DNA of 64,000 nucleotides, from assembly GCF_001422365.1 (NCBI RefSeq), contig NZ_LMMT01000039.1:370138-434137 (forward strand). The letters are read 5' to 3'. The position numbers and the translations under genes are program-made. The notes beneath the pieces were generated by a model. The model saw nothing but the letters and a program-made list of their open reading frames with translations. It was not told where the DNA came from and searched no databases. Source of the stretch: Pseudorhodoferax sp. Leaf265 (GTDB taxonomy: Bacteria; Pseudomonadota; Gammaproteobacteria; Burkholderiales; Burkholderiaceae_C). Shown in pieces: positions 1 to 9,326 of this stretch; positions within the stretch are counted from its first letter, which is position 1; each line of letters begins with the position of its first letter.

Positions 1-1661
1 CTGCTGGTGTCGAACTGGCTCGGCGAGTACACGGCCGAGGCCGCCGCCTCGCTCTCGGCGGCGGTGTCCACGTGCTGGCCGCCGCTGCTCGCGAAGAACG
101 ACTCCACTGGCTCCTTCAGGCGGCTTTCTTCCTCGGCCACCTGGCGGCGCTGGCGCGCACGGTAGATGCCCAGCGCGGCCAGCAAGGCGATCAGTGCCGC
201 TGCCGCAGCCAGCAGCAAGGGGCTGTGGCGCAGGCTGTCGAGCAGGCCGCCGTCTTCCTGCACGGCCGGCGCGGGTCCGGGCGCTGGCAAGGCCTTGGCG
301 GCGGAGGCCGGCTCTGCGGCGGGTGCCGGTGCGGCAGGTTCCGGCGCGGGCGCGGGCGGCGCGGCTGTTGCGGGGCCCGGGGCCGGTGCTGGAGCCGAGG
401 CCGTCGGCTCCGGTGCGGGAGCAGGCGCTGGAGCCGGCGCGGATGCGGTCGGGGCTGCGCCACCGGCGCCCAGCTTGTTGAGCGCGTCGATGTTGCGCGA
501 CAGTTCCGCGACGCGGTCCGCCGCTTCCTTGCCGGCCTTGTCGCGGGCGATCTTTTCGTCCTGCGCGCGGCTCTGCACGCCGCCTTTGGACAGGGTGAGC
601 CGGTCCGGCGCCGTCGCCGCGGGCCGGTTGTCTTCGACCTTGCCCTGCACGCGCCCACTGGCCGAACGCTGGGCGCTGCCAGGGACCGATGGCACCTGGC
701 CCGCCAGCTGGCTGCGGTAGGCATTGAAGTCGCGCGATTGGGCCGCGATGGTGCGCGTGGCCTCGTCCGCGGGAACGGCGGCAGCCTGGTTCGCGCTGGG
801 CAGGTCCAGCACCGCGCCTGCGCGCAGGCGGTTGACGTTGCCGTCGATGAAGGCGTTCGGATTGCTGCGCAGCATGGCGACCAGCATCTGGTCGAGCGAG
901 ACGTTGGGCGGCTTGTTGGCAGAGGCGATGCGGCTGGCGGTGTCGCCGCGGCGCACCGTGGCGGTGCCGGGTACGCCGCTGGGCACTGGTGCCGATGCCG
1001 CCGCCCGTGCTGCCGGCGCCGGCGGCGCTGCGGAAGCTGGCGTTGGGGCCGGCGCTGGGACAGGGGTCGACGCAGGGTTCGGCGCTGGCGTCGGCACTGC
1101 AGCAGCCGGGGGGGGCGCCGGCGGGCGAGCGGGCGGCGGTGCCACGGCGGCGCTGGGCGGCAACTGCGGGGCCGTCGGCGCAGCGGCTTGGCGCTGCTGC
1201 GGTGGGTCCAGCAGCAAGGTGTAGTCGCGCACCGCCCGGCCAGAGGCCCAGTTGGCCTGCAGGATCAGGTCGATGAAGGGTTCGCTGACGGGGCGGTCGC
1301 TGCTGAGCCGCAACACGGCGCGGCCATCGGCCCGTCGCGCACGTTCGATACGCACCGTGCCCAAGGCGGCGTTGTACTCGAGGCCGGCCGCGCGGAAAGC
1401 CTGCGGCGTGGCGATCGCGGCCTGCAGCGTGCGGGACTCTTCTTCCGTGATGTCCGGCAGCTCGATCTCGGCGCGCAAGGGCTCGCCGAGGGCCGATTGC
1501 ACCGTGGCCCGGCCCAGCGTCAAAGCCTGGGCCTGCTGCAGCGGGGCGAAGAGGGCCGCGGTGGCGGTCGCCGCCACCATGCTGCGCTTCCAGCTCTGCG
1601 ACGCCAGCTTCAACTTTGGTTTGTCATCAGCCTGTTCAACAGCATTGGAACGTTTGATCAT
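1..1661 (-). CDS. fimV: FimV-type pilus assembly/polar hub protein, partial (C-terminus beyond window start)
   Basis: The first 553 codons are visible; the C-terminal part lies outside the window. After a signal-like hydrophobic stretch (about residues 28-47) comes a FimV N-terminal domain beginning LTLGRATVQSALGEPL. A long Pro/Ala-rich linker then leads to a LysM-like module (about residues 220-275, TVRRGDTASRIA followed by NPNAFIDGNVNRLRAG). A second Pro/Ala linker precedes a transmembrane helix (SPLLLAAAAALIALLAALGI) and an Arg-rich cytoplasmic start. This layout is that of FimV/TspA proteins, which link peptidoglycan to type IV pilus assembly and polar signalling. The start ATG at 1661 has no clear ribosome site; an internal ATG just before the hydrophobic segment is an alternative. 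It follows asd on the same strand, behind a terminator, so it probably has its own promoter. Confidence 0.88.
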   Translation of the reverse strand, partial: MIKRSNAVEQADDKPKLKLASQSWKRSMVAATATAALFAPLQQAQALTLGRATVQSALGEPLRAEIELPDITEEESRTLQAAIATPQAFRAAGLEYNAALGTVRIERARRADGRAVLRLSSDRPVSEPFIDLILQANWASGRAVRDYTLLLDPPQQRQAAAPTAPQLPPSAAVAPPPARPPAPPPAAAVPTPAPNPASTPVPAPAPTPASAAPPAPAARAAASAPVPSGVPGTATVRRGDTASRIASANKPPNVSLDQMLVAMLRSNPNAFIDGNVNRLRAGAVLDLPSANQAAAVPADEATRTIAAQSRDFNAYRSQLAGQVPSVPGSAQRSASGRVQGKVEDNRPAATAPDRLTLSKGGVQSRAQDEKIARDKAGKEAADRVAELSRNIDALNKLGAGGAAPTASAPAPAPAPAPEPTASAPAPAPGPATAAPPAPAPEPAAPAPAAEPASAAKALPAPGPAPAVQEDGGLLDSLRHSPLLLAAAAALIALLAALGIYRARQRRQVAEEESRLKEPVESFFASSGGQHVDTAAESEAAASAVYSPSQFDTS

Positions 1662-1797
1662 GCAAATGGACGGGCCGACTTGGTTACTAAAAAGAACGGT
1701 AGCAGCAATGCTTTAGGCTGACAAGCTCAAGCGGCTTGGGAGCCGGCGCTGCATTGGAGCGCGCATTCTCGCTGCACTGCGATGTTGCCAGACGACA

Positions 1798-1820
1798 ACG
1801 GCCCGCCAGGGGCGGGCCGT
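1798..1820 (-). terminator. Rho-independent terminator after asd
   Basis: Perfect 10-bp GC-rich inverted repeat (ACGGCCCGCC / GGCGGGCCGT) with a 3-nt loop. It lies 19 nt past the asd stop codon and is followed on the minus strand by a modest T-containing tail. It separates asd from fimV. Confidence 0.6.
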
Positions 1821-1838
1821 GTCATGGGCGTGGGCAGT

Positions 1839-3002
1839 TCAGGCCTGCAGCAGCACGCGCAGCGTGCGGCGCAGCGGCTCGGCCGCGCCCCACAGCAGCT
1901 GGTCGCCGATCGTGAAGGCGCCCACGTATTCCGGGCCCATGGCCAGCTTGCGGATGCGGCCGACCGGGATGTTCAGCGTGCCGGTGGTGACCACGGGCGT
2001 CAGGCCCTTGAGCGTGTCCTCGCGGGTGTTCGGCACCACGCGGACCCAGTCGTTGTCCTGCGCGATCATGGCTTCGATGTCCGCGAGCGGCACGTTCTTC
2101 TTGAGCTTGAAGGTCAGCGCCTGGCTGTGGCAACGCATGGCGCCGATGCGCACGCAGAAGCCGTCGACCGGGGTGATGCCCGTGCCGAAGGACGGGCCCT
2201 GGCCCAGGATCTTGTTGGTCTCGGCGCCGCCCTTCCACTCTTCCTTGGACATGCCCCATTCGGCATCGTCCTGCGACTTGCCCAGGCCCAGGTCCTTGTC
2301 GATCCAGGGGATCAGGCTGCCGCCCAGCGGCACGCCGAAGTTGGCGGTCTCATCCGCCGTCAGGGCCTTCTGCTTGGCCAGCACCTTGCGGTCGATTTCG
2401 AGGATGGCGGACTTGGGGTCGTTGAGCAGGTCGCGCACCTCGCCGTGGATGCTGCCGAACTGCGTCAGCAACTCGCGCATGTGCTGGGCACCGCCGCCGG
2501 ACGCGGCCTGGTAGGTCATGGTGCTCATCCACTCGACCAGGCCGGCCTTGTACAGCGCGCCCACGCCCATCAGCATGCAGCTCACGGTGCAGTTGCCGCC
2601 GATCCAGTTCCTGCCGCCCTTGGCCAGCGCGCGCTGCATCACGGGCAGGTTGACCGGGTCGAGCACGATGACGGCGTCGTCCTTCATGCGCAACGTGGAG
2701 GCGGCGTCGATCCAATGGCCGTTCCAGCCGGCGGCGCGCAGCTTGGGGAAGACCTCGGTGGTGTAGTCGCCGCCCTGGGCCGTGATGATGATGTCGCAGC
2801 GCTTGAGCGCGGCGATGTCGTAGGCGTCCTGCAGCGTGGTTTCGTTCTTGGCCTGCGCAGGCGCCTTGCCGCCTGCGTTGGAGGTCGAGAAGAACACCGG
2901 TTCGATGAGTGCGAAATCGCCCTCGGCCTGCATGCGATCGATCAGGACCGAGCCGACCATGCCGCGCCAGCCGACGAGGCCGACCAGATTACCTACCTTC
3001 AT
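1839..3002 (-). CDS. asd: Aspartate-semialdehyde dehydrogenase
   Basis: Catalyses NADPH-dependent reduction of aspartyl-4-phosphate to aspartate semialdehyde, the branch point to lysine/diaminopimelate, threonine and methionine. The 387-residue protein has the Gram-negative-type N-terminus ([13 protein letters not shown]), the active-site Cys (Cys138 in GGNCTVSC) and the substrate-binding RCHSQALTF segment. Length matches the family. I chose ATG at 3002 because GAAAGGG lies 7 nt upstream; GTG at 3005 is only 4 nt from it. Immediately upstream is a threonine-codon leader with terminator/antiterminator structures (3021-3198), so expression is likely controlled by threonyl-tRNA charging. It lies downstream of leuB and may also receive leu-operon read-through. 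Confidence 0.97.
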   Translation of the reverse strand: MKVGNLVGLVGWRGMVGSVLIDRMQAEGDFALIEPVFFSTSNAGGKAPAQAKNETTLQDAYDIAALKRCDIIITAQGGDYTTEVFPKLRAAGWNGHWIDAASTLRMKDDAVIVLDPVNLPVMQRALAKGGRNWIGGNCTVSCMLMGVGALYKAGLVEWMSTMTYQAASGGGAQHMRELLTQFGSIHGEVRDLLNDPKSAILEIDRKVLAKQKALTADETANFGVPLGGSLIPWIDKDLGLGKSQDDAEWGMSKEEWKGGAETNKILGQGPSFGTGITPVDGFCVRIGAMRCHSQALTFKLKKNVPLADIEAMIAQDNDWVRVVPNTREDTLKGLTPVVTTGTLNIPVGRIRKLAMGPEYVGAFTIGDQLLWGAAEPLRRTLRVLLQA

Positions 3003-3020
3003 CACATTGCCCTTTCAAGT

Positions 3021-3060
3021 AAAAAAACAAACAGCGCCTGATGGACTGCTCGCCTGGCGC
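3021..3060 (-). terminator. Attenuator terminator upstream of asd
   Basis: On the minus strand GCGCC (3060-3056) pairs with GGCGC (3038-3034). The stem can be extended across a bulge and is followed directly by TTTGTTTTTTT (3031-3021), then by the asd ribosome site. The 5' arm is shared with a competing antiterminator helix: 13 nt at 3095-3083 pair with 13 nt at 3064-3052, with 12 of 13 positions pairing (one G-U wobble, one U-C mismatch). A third option pairs CACGAC inside the Thr codons with GUCGUG at 3086-3081. These are the 1:2, 2:3 and 3:4 pairings of a classical translation-coupled attenuator. Confidence 0.8.
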
Positions 3061-3099
3061 GTCGGAGGCCAGGAAGGGCGCACGACGAACCAGGCTGCG

Positions 3100-3198
3100 T
3101 CAGCCCGTAATGGTGGTCGTGGTTTTGGTGGAGATGTCGGCCGCCGCAGCCATGCCGAGCGGCATGGACAGGATTGCGGAGCAGGCGGCGGCGGACAT
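3100..3198 (-). CDS. Threonine-rich leader peptide of the asd attenuator
   Basis: A 32-codon ORF that starts 11 nt after the leuB stop codon and ends TKTTTTITG-stop: five Thr, one Ile and one Lys codon in the last eight sense positions before Gly. This resembles the ThrL leader of enterobacteria (known family behaviour). Shorter in-frame ATG starts (21 or 17 codons) keep the same Thr run; no start has a good ribosome site, so the exact start is unsure. Stalling at the Thr codons would free the 3095-3083 arm to form the antiterminator. Completing translation to TGA (3102-3100) would cover that arm and let the terminator at 3021-3060 form. Function is inferred from layout and pairing. Confidence 0.78.
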   Translation of the reverse strand: MSAAACSAILSMPLGMAAAADISTKTTTTITG

Positions 3199-3209
3199 GG
3201 GGCGAGATT

Positions 3210-4280
3210 CTAGCCCAGCGCCTTCAGCACTGCATCGCCCATCTCGCGCGTGCCGACCTTGGTCGTGCCTTCGCTGTAGATGTCGGGCGTGCGCAGGCCC
3301 TGCGCCAGCACCTTTTGCACGGCCGCCTCGATGCGGTCGGCAGCGGCCACTTGGTTCAGCGAGAAGCGCAGCATCATCGCGGCCGACAGGATGGTGGCCA
3401 GCGGGTTGGCCACGCCCTGGCCGGCGATGTCGGGGGCACTGCCGTGGCTGGGCTCGTACAGGCCCTGGTTGCTGCTGTTCAGGCTGGCCGAGGGCAGCAT
3501 GCCGATGGAGCCGGTCAGCATGGCGGCGGCGTCGGACAGGATGTCGCCGAACATGTTGCCGGTCACGACCACGTCGAACTTCTTGGGCGCCTTGACGAGC
3601 TGCATCGCGGCGTTGTCCACGTACATGTGGTCGAGTGCAACGTCCGGGTACTCCTTGCCGATCTCGGTGACCACGTCCTTCCAGAGCTGGAAGGTCTCCA
3701 GCACGTTGGCCTTGTCCACGCTGGTCACGCGCTTGTTGCGCTTGCGGGCGGCCTCGAAGGCCACGCGCGCAATGCGCTCGATCTCCGGGCGCGAATAGCG
3801 CATCGTGTCGAAGGCTTCCTCGGCACCGGGGAAGTGGCCGTCGGGCGAGACACGACGGCCGCGCGGCTGGCCGAAGTAGATGTCGCCGGTCAGCTCGCGG
3901 ATGATCAGGATGTCCAGGCCCGCGACCAGCTCGGGCTTGAGGCTGGAGGCGCCCACGAGCTGCTCGTAGCAGATGGCGGGGCGGAAGTTGGCGAACAGGC
4001 CCAGGTTCTTGCGCAGGCCCAGGATGGCCTGCTCGGGCCGCAGCGGGCGGTCCAGCGTGTCGTACTTCCAGTCGCCGACGGCGCCGAACAGCACGGCGTC
4101 GGCTTCCTTGGCCAGCTTGAGTGTGGCCTCGGGCAGCGGGTGGCCGTGGGCGTCGTAGGCTGCGCCGCCGACCAGGGCGGTCTCCATCTCGAGCTTCAGG
4201 TCGAGGGCGTTGAGCACGCGGACGGCCTGTTCGACGATCTCGGTGCCGATGCCGTCACCCGGCAGAACTGCGATTTTCAT
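3210..4280 (-). CDS. leuB: 3-isopropylmalate dehydrogenase
   Basis: NAD-dependent oxidative decarboxylation of 3-isopropylmalate in leucine synthesis. The 356-residue protein shows the beta-decarboxylating dehydrogenase signature NMFGDILSD (residues 242-250) followed by [12 protein letters not shown], the substrate loop [13 protein letters not shown], the catalytic Tyr region (TGDIYFG) and Lys190. The start [12 protein letters not shown] is the family's usual N-terminus. It lies 24 nt after leuD in a leuC-lipoprotein-leuD-leuB series. Its stop is 11 nt from the asd leader ORF, so transcripts reading through would meet the threonine attenuator. Confidence 0.97.
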   Translation of the reverse strand: MKIAVLPGDGIGTEIVEQAVRVLNALDLKLEMETALVGGAAYDAHGHPLPEATLKLAKEADAVLFGAVGDWKYDTLDRPLRPEQAILGLRKNLGLFANFRPAICYEQLVGASSLKPELVAGLDILIIRELTGDIYFGQPRGRRVSPDGHFPGAEEAFDTMRYSRPEIERIARVAFEAARKRNKRVTSVDKANVLETFQLWKDVVTEIGKEYPDVALDHMYVDNAAMQLVKAPKKFDVVVTGNMFGDILSDAAAMLTGSIGMLPSASLNSSNQGLYEPSHGSAPDIAGQGVANPLATILSAAMMLRFSLNQVAAADRIEAAVQKVLAQGLRTPDIYSEGTTKVGTREMGDAVLKALG

Positions 4281-4304
4281 GTGCGTAGAAAGTTGGTTGA
4301 AGGA

Positions 4305-4958
4305 TCAGGCGGACAGCATGGTGTTGGCCAGCCAGGGCTTGGCCGCCAGGCGCTCGGCCTCGAAGGCGCGGATCTTGTCGGCATGGCGCAGCGTCAGGCC
4401 GATGTCGTCGAAGCCGTTGAGCAGGCAGTACTTGCGGAAAGGCTGCACGTCGAACGCGATCTCCTCGCCCTGCGGCCGCACGATGACCTGGCGCTCCAGG
4501 TCCACGGTCAGCTGGTAGCCCGGGAAGGCGAAGCACTCGTCGAACAGCTGGGCGATCGTGGCCTCGGGCAGCACGATGGGCAACAGGCCGTTCTTGAAGC
4601 TGTTGTTGAAGAAGATATCGGCGAAGCTCGGCGCCAGGATGGCGCGGAAGCCGTACTGGTCCAGCGCCCAGGGCGCATGCTCGCGCGAGGAGCCGCAGCC
4701 GAAGTTCTTGCGCGCCAGCAGGATGGAGGCGCCCTTGTAGCGCGGCTGGTTCAACACGAAGTCGGGATTCGGCTTGCGCGCGGATTCCGGCACGCCGGGC
4801 TCGCCCTTGTCAAGGTAGCGCCACTCGTCGAACAGGTTCACGCCGAAGCCGGTCTTCTTGATCGACTTGAGGAACTGCTTGGGGATGATGGCGTCGGTGT
4901 CGACGTTCTCGCGGTCCATGGGCGCGACCAGGCCCTTGTGAATGGTGAATTTCTGCAT
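4305..4958 (-). CDS. leuD: 3-isopropylmalate dehydratase, small subunit
   Basis: Partner of LeuC; supplies the swivel domain for isomerising 2- to 3-isopropylmalate. 217 residues from [15 protein letters not shown], matching the family's beginning and length. Visible motifs include [15 protein letters not shown] and the [13 protein letters not shown] substrate-binding loop. I chose ATG at 4958, preceded by AGGAA at 7 nt spacing, over a longer in-frame start that would run into the upstream lipoprotein gene. Sixteen nt separate it from that gene. Confidence 0.96.
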   Translation of the reverse strand: MQKFTIHKGLVAPMDRENVDTDAIIPKQFLKSIKKTGFGVNLFDEWRYLDKGEPGVPESARKPNPDFVLNQPRYKGASILLARKNFGCGSSREHAPWALDQYGFRAILAPSFADIFFNNSFKNGLLPIVLPEATIAQLFDECFAFPGYQLTVDLERQVIVRPQGEEIAFDVQPFRKYCLLNGFDDIGLTLRHADKIRAFEAERLAAKPWLANTMLSA

Positions 4959-4974
4959 GGCGATGTTCCTGGGT

Positions 4975-5097
4975 TTATTTGGCCGAGCGCTCGATGGCTT
5001 CGCCGGCGCGTTGCACGTCCTTGCCAACACCCTTGACGGTGTTGCAGGCGGCCAGCGCGAGGGCGGCGGCCAGCAGCAGTGCAGTGGTGGCTCTCAT
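4975..5097 (-). CDS. Entericidin-like small lipoprotein
   Basis: Forty residues: a signal segment [18 protein letters not shown] with a lipobox ending in Cys, then a short mature part [18 protein letters not shown]. This is the pattern of the entericidin EcnA/EcnB family of tiny outer-membrane-associated lipoproteins. A strong AAGGAG lies 9 nt before ATG 5097. It sits between leuC (14-nt gap) and leuD (16-nt gap) and is presumably co-transcribed with them. Entericidins in enterobacteria are an antidote/toxin lipoprotein pair under stress control; here only one is present, and its role in a leucine operon is unknown. Confidence 0.85.
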   Translation of the reverse strand: MRATTALLLAAALALAACNTVKGVGKDVQRAGEAIERSAK

Positions 5098-5111
5098 GGT
5101 GTGTGGCTCCT

Positions 5112-6557
5112 TCAGGCGAACTGGCGCACGTCGACGAAATGGCCGTGCACCGCCGCGGCCGCAGCCATGGCCGGGCTGACCAGATGGGTGCGGCCGCCGG
5201 CGCCCTGGCGGCCTTCGAAGTTGCGGTTGCTCGTGGAGGCACAGCGCTCGCCCGGCTCCAGCCGGTCGGCGTTCATGGCCAAGCACATGGAGCAGCCCGG
5301 CTCGCGCCACTCGAAGCCTGCGGCCTTGAAGATCTCGTGCAGGCCTTCGCGCTCGGCCTGTTCCTTCACGAGGCCCGAGCCCGGCACGACCATGGCGAGC
5401 TTGACGTTCTTGGCGACCTTCTGGCCCAGCTTCTTGACCACGGCGGCGGCCTCGCGCATGTCCTCGATGCGGCTGTTGGTGCAGCTGCCGATGAAGACCT
5501 TGTCGACGAAGATGTCGTCCAGCGCCTTGCCCGGCTCCAGGTTCATGTAGGTCAGCGCGCGCTCGATGGCGCCGCGCTTGTTGGCGTCCTTCTCCTTGTC
5601 GGGATCGGGCACGCGGCCGTCGATGCCCAGCACCATCTCGGGCGAGGTGCCCCAGGTGACCTGCGGCACGATCTGCGTGGCGTCCAGTTCGACCACGGTG
5701 TCGAACTTCGCGCCGGGGTCGGAGTGCAGCGTCTTCCAGTAGGCCACGGCCTGGTCCCAGGCCACGCCGGTAGGTGCCAGCGGGCGGCCCTTGACGTACT
5801 CGATGGTCTTGTCGTCCACCGCCACCAGGCCGGCGCGTGCGCCGCCTTCGATGGCCATGTTGCACACCGTCATGCGGCCTTCCATGGACAGACCGCGGAT
5901 GGCCGAGCCGGCGAACTCGATGGTGTAGCCCGTGCCGCCGGCCGTGCCGATCTTGCCGATGATGGCCAGCACGATGTCCTTGGCGGTCACGCCCTTGGCC
6001 AGCTGGCCCTCCACCTTGACCAGCATGTTCTTGGCCTTCTTGGCCAAGAGCGTCTGTGTGGCCATCACGTGCTCGACCTCGCTGGTGCCGATGCCGTGCG
6101 CCAGCGCACCGAAGGCGCCGTGGGTGGAGGTGTGGCTGTCGCCGCAGACGACGGTCATGCCTGGCAGCGTGGCGCCGTTCTCGGGGCCGATCACGTGCAC
6201 GATGCCTTGGCGCTTGTGCATGAAGGGGAAGAACGCGGCCGCGCCGAACTCCTTGATGTTGCTGTCCAGCGTGGTGATCTGCTCCTTGCTGATCGGGTCG
6301 GCGATGCCGTCGTAGCCCTGTTCCCAGCCCGTGGTCGGCGTGTTGTGGTCGGCCGTGGCCACGATGGAGCTCACGCGCCAGACCTTGCGGCCGGCCTGGC
6401 GGATGCCCTCGAAGGCCTGCGGACTCGTGACCTCATGCACCAGGTGCCGGTCGATGTACAGCACCGCCGTGCCGTCTTCCTCGGTGTGGACGGTGTGCTC
6501 GTCGAAGATCTTGTCGTAGAGGGTGCGCGCACCCGCTTGGCTGGTGGTGAGGCTCAT
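5112..6557 (-). CDS. leuC: 3-isopropylmalate dehydratase, large subunit
   Basis: Aconitase-superfamily [4Fe-4S] enzyme acting with LeuD on isopropylmalate. 481 residues with the cluster ligands Cys359 (GSCTNSR), Cys422 and Cys425 ([10 protein letters not shown]), and substrate motifs [12 protein letters not shown] and NRNFEGRQG. Length is standard for the bacterial heterodimeric type. ATG at 6557 gives [19 protein letters not shown], with a purine-rich GAAAGAAG upstream. It follows a LysR gene by 28 nt on the same strand. I see no leucine leader peptide in that short gap, so the promoter may lie inside or upstream of the regulator gene. Confidence 0.97.
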   Translation of the reverse strand: MSLTTSQAGARTLYDKIFDEHTVHTEEDGTAVLYIDRHLVHEVTSPQAFEGIRQAGRKVWRVSSIVATADHNTPTTGWEQGYDGIADPISKEQITTLDSNIKEFGAAAFFPFMHKRQGIVHVIGPENGATLPGMTVVCGDSHTSTHGAFGALAHGIGTSEVEHVMATQTLLAKKAKNMLVKVEGQLAKGVTAKDIVLAIIGKIGTAGGTGYTIEFAGSAIRGLSMEGRMTVCNMAIEGGARAGLVAVDDKTIEYVKGRPLAPTGVAWDQAVAYWKTLHSDPGAKFDTVVELDATQIVPQVTWGTSPEMVLGIDGRVPDPDKEKDANKRGAIERALTYMNLEPGKALDDIFVDKVFIGSCTNSRIEDMREAAAVVKKLGQKVAKNVKLAMVVPGSGLVKEQAEREGLHEIFKAAGFEWREPGCSMCLAMNADRLEPGERCASTSNRNFEGRQGAGGRTHLVSPAMAAAAAVHGHFVDVRQFA

Positions 6558-6585
6558 GGGCTTCTTTCGTGGGGGACTGATTGGT

Positions 6586-7557
6586 TCAAACGGCGACGGC
6601 CTGGTCCGTGGACTGCGGCTCGCCGATGGCTTCGGGTGGCGGCGCCAGGTGCTCGACGAGCAGCCGCGCCGTGACAGGCAGCGTGGAGAAGTCGCGCGCC
6701 ACCATGCGGATCTGGCGCTCGGCCCAAGTGTCGCTGAGCGGCACGTGTTCGAGGTCGCCGACGCCGTGCATGAGCTCGAACGCGCGCTGCGGCATCACGC
6801 CGATGCCCAGGCCGTTGTGGATCATGCGGCACATGGCGTCCAGGCCCGTGACCTGGATGCGCAGCTTGATGGCGTGGCCCAGCTGCGCGGCGGCGCTGCG
6901 GGTGGCCAGGTGGATGGAGCTGTTGCTGGGCAGGCCGACCTGGTCGAAGGCCAGCGAGGCCTCGTACGGCACGGCGCCGCGGCCGGCCAGCGCATGGCCA
7001 CGCGGCACGATCAGCACGAGCCGGTCGCGCCGGTAGGCGCGCGTCTGCAGCGCCTCGCCAGCGGATTCGGCGGCCGCGGCATTGCACAGCCCCAAGTCGG
7101 CCGCGCCTTCCTGTACGGCGCGCACAATCTCGCTGGACAGGTGCTCCTCCAGGTCGATCTTGATGCCACCATGGGCGCGCACGAAGGCGCCCAGGTCCTC
7201 GGGCAGAAACTGCACGATGGCCGAGATGCTGGCGTGCACGCGCACATGGCCGCGCACGCCGTCGGCGTACTCGCTGAGCTCACCCTGCATGCGGTCCAGG
7301 CTGAACAGCACCGAGCGGGCGTGGTGCAGCAGGCTCTCTCCGGCCGGCGTGAGGTCCACGCCGCGCGCATGGCGGTACAGCAGCGTGGTCTGCAGCAGGG
7401 TTTCCAGGTCCGACAGCCGCTTGCTGACGGCCGAGGCGGCAATGAATTCGCGCTCCGCCGCCTTGCCGATGCTGCCCAATTCGTAGACGGCCACGAACAG
7501 CTGCAAGGACGTGAGGTCGATGCGGCGGGCAAAGTTGCGTTCGGAAGGCTTCATCAT
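6586..7557 (-). CDS. LysR-family transcriptional regulator upstream of leuC
   Basis: 323 residues. An N-terminal winged helix-turn-helix (about residues 12-70, [21 protein letters not shown]) is followed by a LysR substrate-binding domain. The start is one of two adjacent ATGs (7557, 7554); neither has a clear ribosome site. It lies between the gltA terminator and leuC on the same strand, so it may be expressed with the leu genes and may regulate them. A second LysR protein in this window (43698-44597) shares the same sub-type, with a similar ISAI.QFLP segment after the linker. The effector is not predictable from sequence. Confidence 0.9.
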   Translation of the reverse strand: MMKPSERNFARRIDLTSLQLFVAVYELGSIGKAAEREFIAASAVSKRLSDLETLLQTTLLYRHARGVDLTPAGESLLHHARSVLFSLDRMQGELSEYADGVRGHVRVHASISAIVQFLPEDLGAFVRAHGGIKIDLEEHLSSEIVRAVQEGAADLGLCNAAAAESAGEALQTRAYRRDRLVLIVPRGHALAGRGAVPYEASLAFDQVGLPSNSSIHLATRSAAAQLGHAIKLRIQVTGLDAMCRMIHNGLGIGVMPQRAFELMHGVGDLEHVPLSDTWAERQIRMVARDFSTLPVTARLLVEHLAPPPEAIGEPQSTDQAVAV

Positions 7558-7657
7558 GGTGGGGCATCGCCTGTGGCGACGGGGCGGCCATTTTCCTACG
7601 GTTTTCGTGCGCAGGGCATCGCGGATCACGATGCCTCTCCTGCCGGCCGTGGACGAG

Positions 7658-7692
7658 AAAAAGCCCCGCGGGCCAGCAGGCCGGCGGGGCTT
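7658..7692 (-). terminator. Rho-independent terminator after gltA
   Basis: AAGCCCCGC and GCGGGGCTT form a perfect 9-bp stem (7661-7669 with 7684-7692), followed on the minus strand by TTTTTC. It lies about 25 nt beyond the gltA stop and marks the end of the sdh-gltA transcript. Confidence 0.85.
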
Positions 7693-7716
7693 GGTGAACC
7701 TAGTGGCGGCAGTCGA

Positions 7717-9027
7717 TCAGCGCTTGGCGAGCGGCTGCACGTCGCGCTTGGTGGAACCCGTGAACAGCTGGCGCGGACGGCCGATCTTGTACTCGGGGTC
7801 GCCGATCATCTCGTTCAGCTGGGCGATCCAGCCGACCGTGCGGGCCAGCGCGAAGATGGCCGTGAACAGCGGCACCGGGATGCCGATGGCGCGCTGCACG
7901 ATGCCCGAGTAGAAGTCCACGTTCGGGTACAGCTTGCGCGAGACGAAGTACTCGTCTTCCAGGGCGATCTTTTCCAGTTCCTTGGCCAGCTTGAACAGCG
8001 GGTCCTTTTCCAGGCCCAGCTCGGTCAGCACCTCGTTGCAGGTTTCCTGCATGAGCTTGGCGCGCGGGTCGTAGTTCTTGTAGACCCGGTGGCCGAAGCC
8101 CATCAGCTTGACGCTGGAGTTCTTGTCCTTGACCTTCTTGATGAACTCGCCGATTTTCTCCACGCCACCTTCCTTCTGGATGTCGTAGAGCATGTTCAGC
8201 GCCGCCTCGTTGGCGCCACCGTGGGCGGGGCCCCACAGGCAGGCGACACCGGCGGCGATGGCGGCGAACGGGTTGGTGCCCGAGGAGCCGCACAGGCGCA
8301 CCGTGGAGGTGGATGCGTTCTGCTCGTGGTCGGCGTGCAGGATGAAGATGCGGTCCAGCGCGCGTTCCAGCACCGGGCTGACCTTGTACTCCTCGCAGGG
8401 CGTGGCGAACATCATGTGCAGGAAGTTGCCTGCATAGCTGAGGTCGTTGCGCGGGTACATGTACGGCTGGCCGATGGTGTACTTGTAGGCCATCGCGACC
8501 AGCGTCGGCATCTTGGCGATCAGGCGGATCGCGGAGATGTTGCGGTGCTCGGGATTGTTGATGTCCGTGCTGTCGTGGTAGAAGGCCGACAGCGCGCCGA
8601 CCAGGCCCGTCATGATGGCCATCGGGTGCGCATCACGGCGGAAGCCACGCAGGAAGAACTGCATCTGCTCGTTGACCATGGTGTGGTTGGTCACGAGCTT
8701 GGTGAACTTGCTCTTTTCCTCGGTGTTCGGCAGTTCGCCGTACAGCAGCAGGTGGCAGGTTTCCAGGAAGTCGCAGTTGGTGGCCAACTGTTCGATCGGG
8801 TAGCCGCGGTACAGCAGTTCGCCCTTGTCGCCGTCGATGTAGGTGATGGCGGACTGGCACGACGCCGTGGACAGGAAGCCCGGGTCGTAGGTGAACATTC
8901 CGGTCTGCGCGTAGAGCTTGCGGATGTCCACGACATCCGGACCGACGTTGCCCTGGTACACAGGCAACTCGACGCTCGGACTGCCATTGCTGAACGACAG
9001 CGTGGCTTTGTTTTCGGCTAGTTTCAT
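7717..9027 (-). CDS. gltA: Citrate synthase (type II, hexameric)
   Basis: Condenses acetyl-CoA with oxaloacetate at the entry of the TCA cycle. 436 residues, typical for the NADH-sensitive Gram-negative type. The catalytic triad can be placed as His269 (WGPAHGGAN), His313 ([14 protein letters not shown]) and Asp371 (NVDFYSG). [14 protein letters not shown] and [10 protein letters not shown] are further conserved blocks. I chose ATG at 9027: AAGGG lies 5 nt upstream and overlaps the sdhE stop, whereas GTG at 9033 would sit inside the ribosome site. It is last in sdhC-D-A-B-E-gltA. Confidence 0.98.
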   Translation of the reverse strand: MKLAENKATLSFSNGSPSVELPVYQGNVGPDVVDIRKLYAQTGMFTYDPGFLSTASCQSAITYIDGDKGELLYRGYPIEQLATNCDFLETCHLLLYGELPNTEEKSKFTKLVTNHTMVNEQMQFFLRGFRRDAHPMAIMTGLVGALSAFYHDSTDINNPEHRNISAIRLIAKMPTLVAMAYKYTIGQPYMYPRNDLSYAGNFLHMMFATPCEEYKVSPVLERALDRIFILHADHEQNASTSTVRLCGSSGTNPFAAIAAGVACLWGPAHGGANEAALNMLYDIQKEGGVEKIGEFIKKVKDKNSSVKLMGFGHRVYKNYDPRAKLMQETCNEVLTELGLEKDPLFKLAKELEKIALEDEYFVSRKLYPNVDFYSGIVQRAIGIPVPLFTAIFALARTVGWIAQLNEMIGDPEYKIGRPRQLFTGSTKRDVQPLAKR

Positions 9028-9037
9028 GTTCACCCTT

Positions 9038-9322
9038 TCAGCGGTTTTCTCGTAACAGATTCAGGACAGCGCGCGTCTCCGCGTTGTCCAGCGCAGGACT
9101 GACCTGTTCCAGCGTCTTGCGTGCCAGTTGCAGGTCGAGCAGGTCGTGGTCTCCCAATTCCATCAATTGCGACAGGGCCTGGGCCTGTGCCGCCGTGACC
9201 GTTGGACCGTGGCGTTCGAAGAATCGTTCCAGGAACAGATCGTTCTCCAGCAGGCCGCGCCGGCAGCGCCAGCGCAGCATCGCCAGCGCGCGTTCGTCGA
9301 GAACTTCCTGCGCTTGGGCCAC
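9038..9322 (-). CDS. sdhE: Succinate dehydrogenase FAD assembly factor SdhE
   Basis: Small acidic protein (94 residues) of the SdhE/YgfY (DUF339) family, which promotes covalent FAD attachment to SdhA. The family motif RGxxE is visible as [14 protein letters not shown] (about residues 21-34). The start is a GTG at 9322, 4 nt after the sdhB stop, consistent with translational coupling. Its position between sdhB and gltA fits its role in maturing the complex encoded just upstream. Confidence 0.93.
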   Translation of the reverse strand: MAQAQEVLDERALAMLRWRCRRGLLENDLFLERFFERHGPTVTAAQAQALSQLMELGDHDLLDLQLARKTLEQVSPALDNAETRAVLNLLRENR

Positions 9323-9326
9323 GGCA

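Noticed and set aside
3041-3595. Plus-strand ORF containing a Val-rich MVVVVLVEM segment, resembling a branched-chain leader peptide
   Set aside because: It is the complement of the Thr codons in the minus-strand asd leader; there is no plus-strand biosynthetic gene downstream, and most of the ORF is antisense to leuB.
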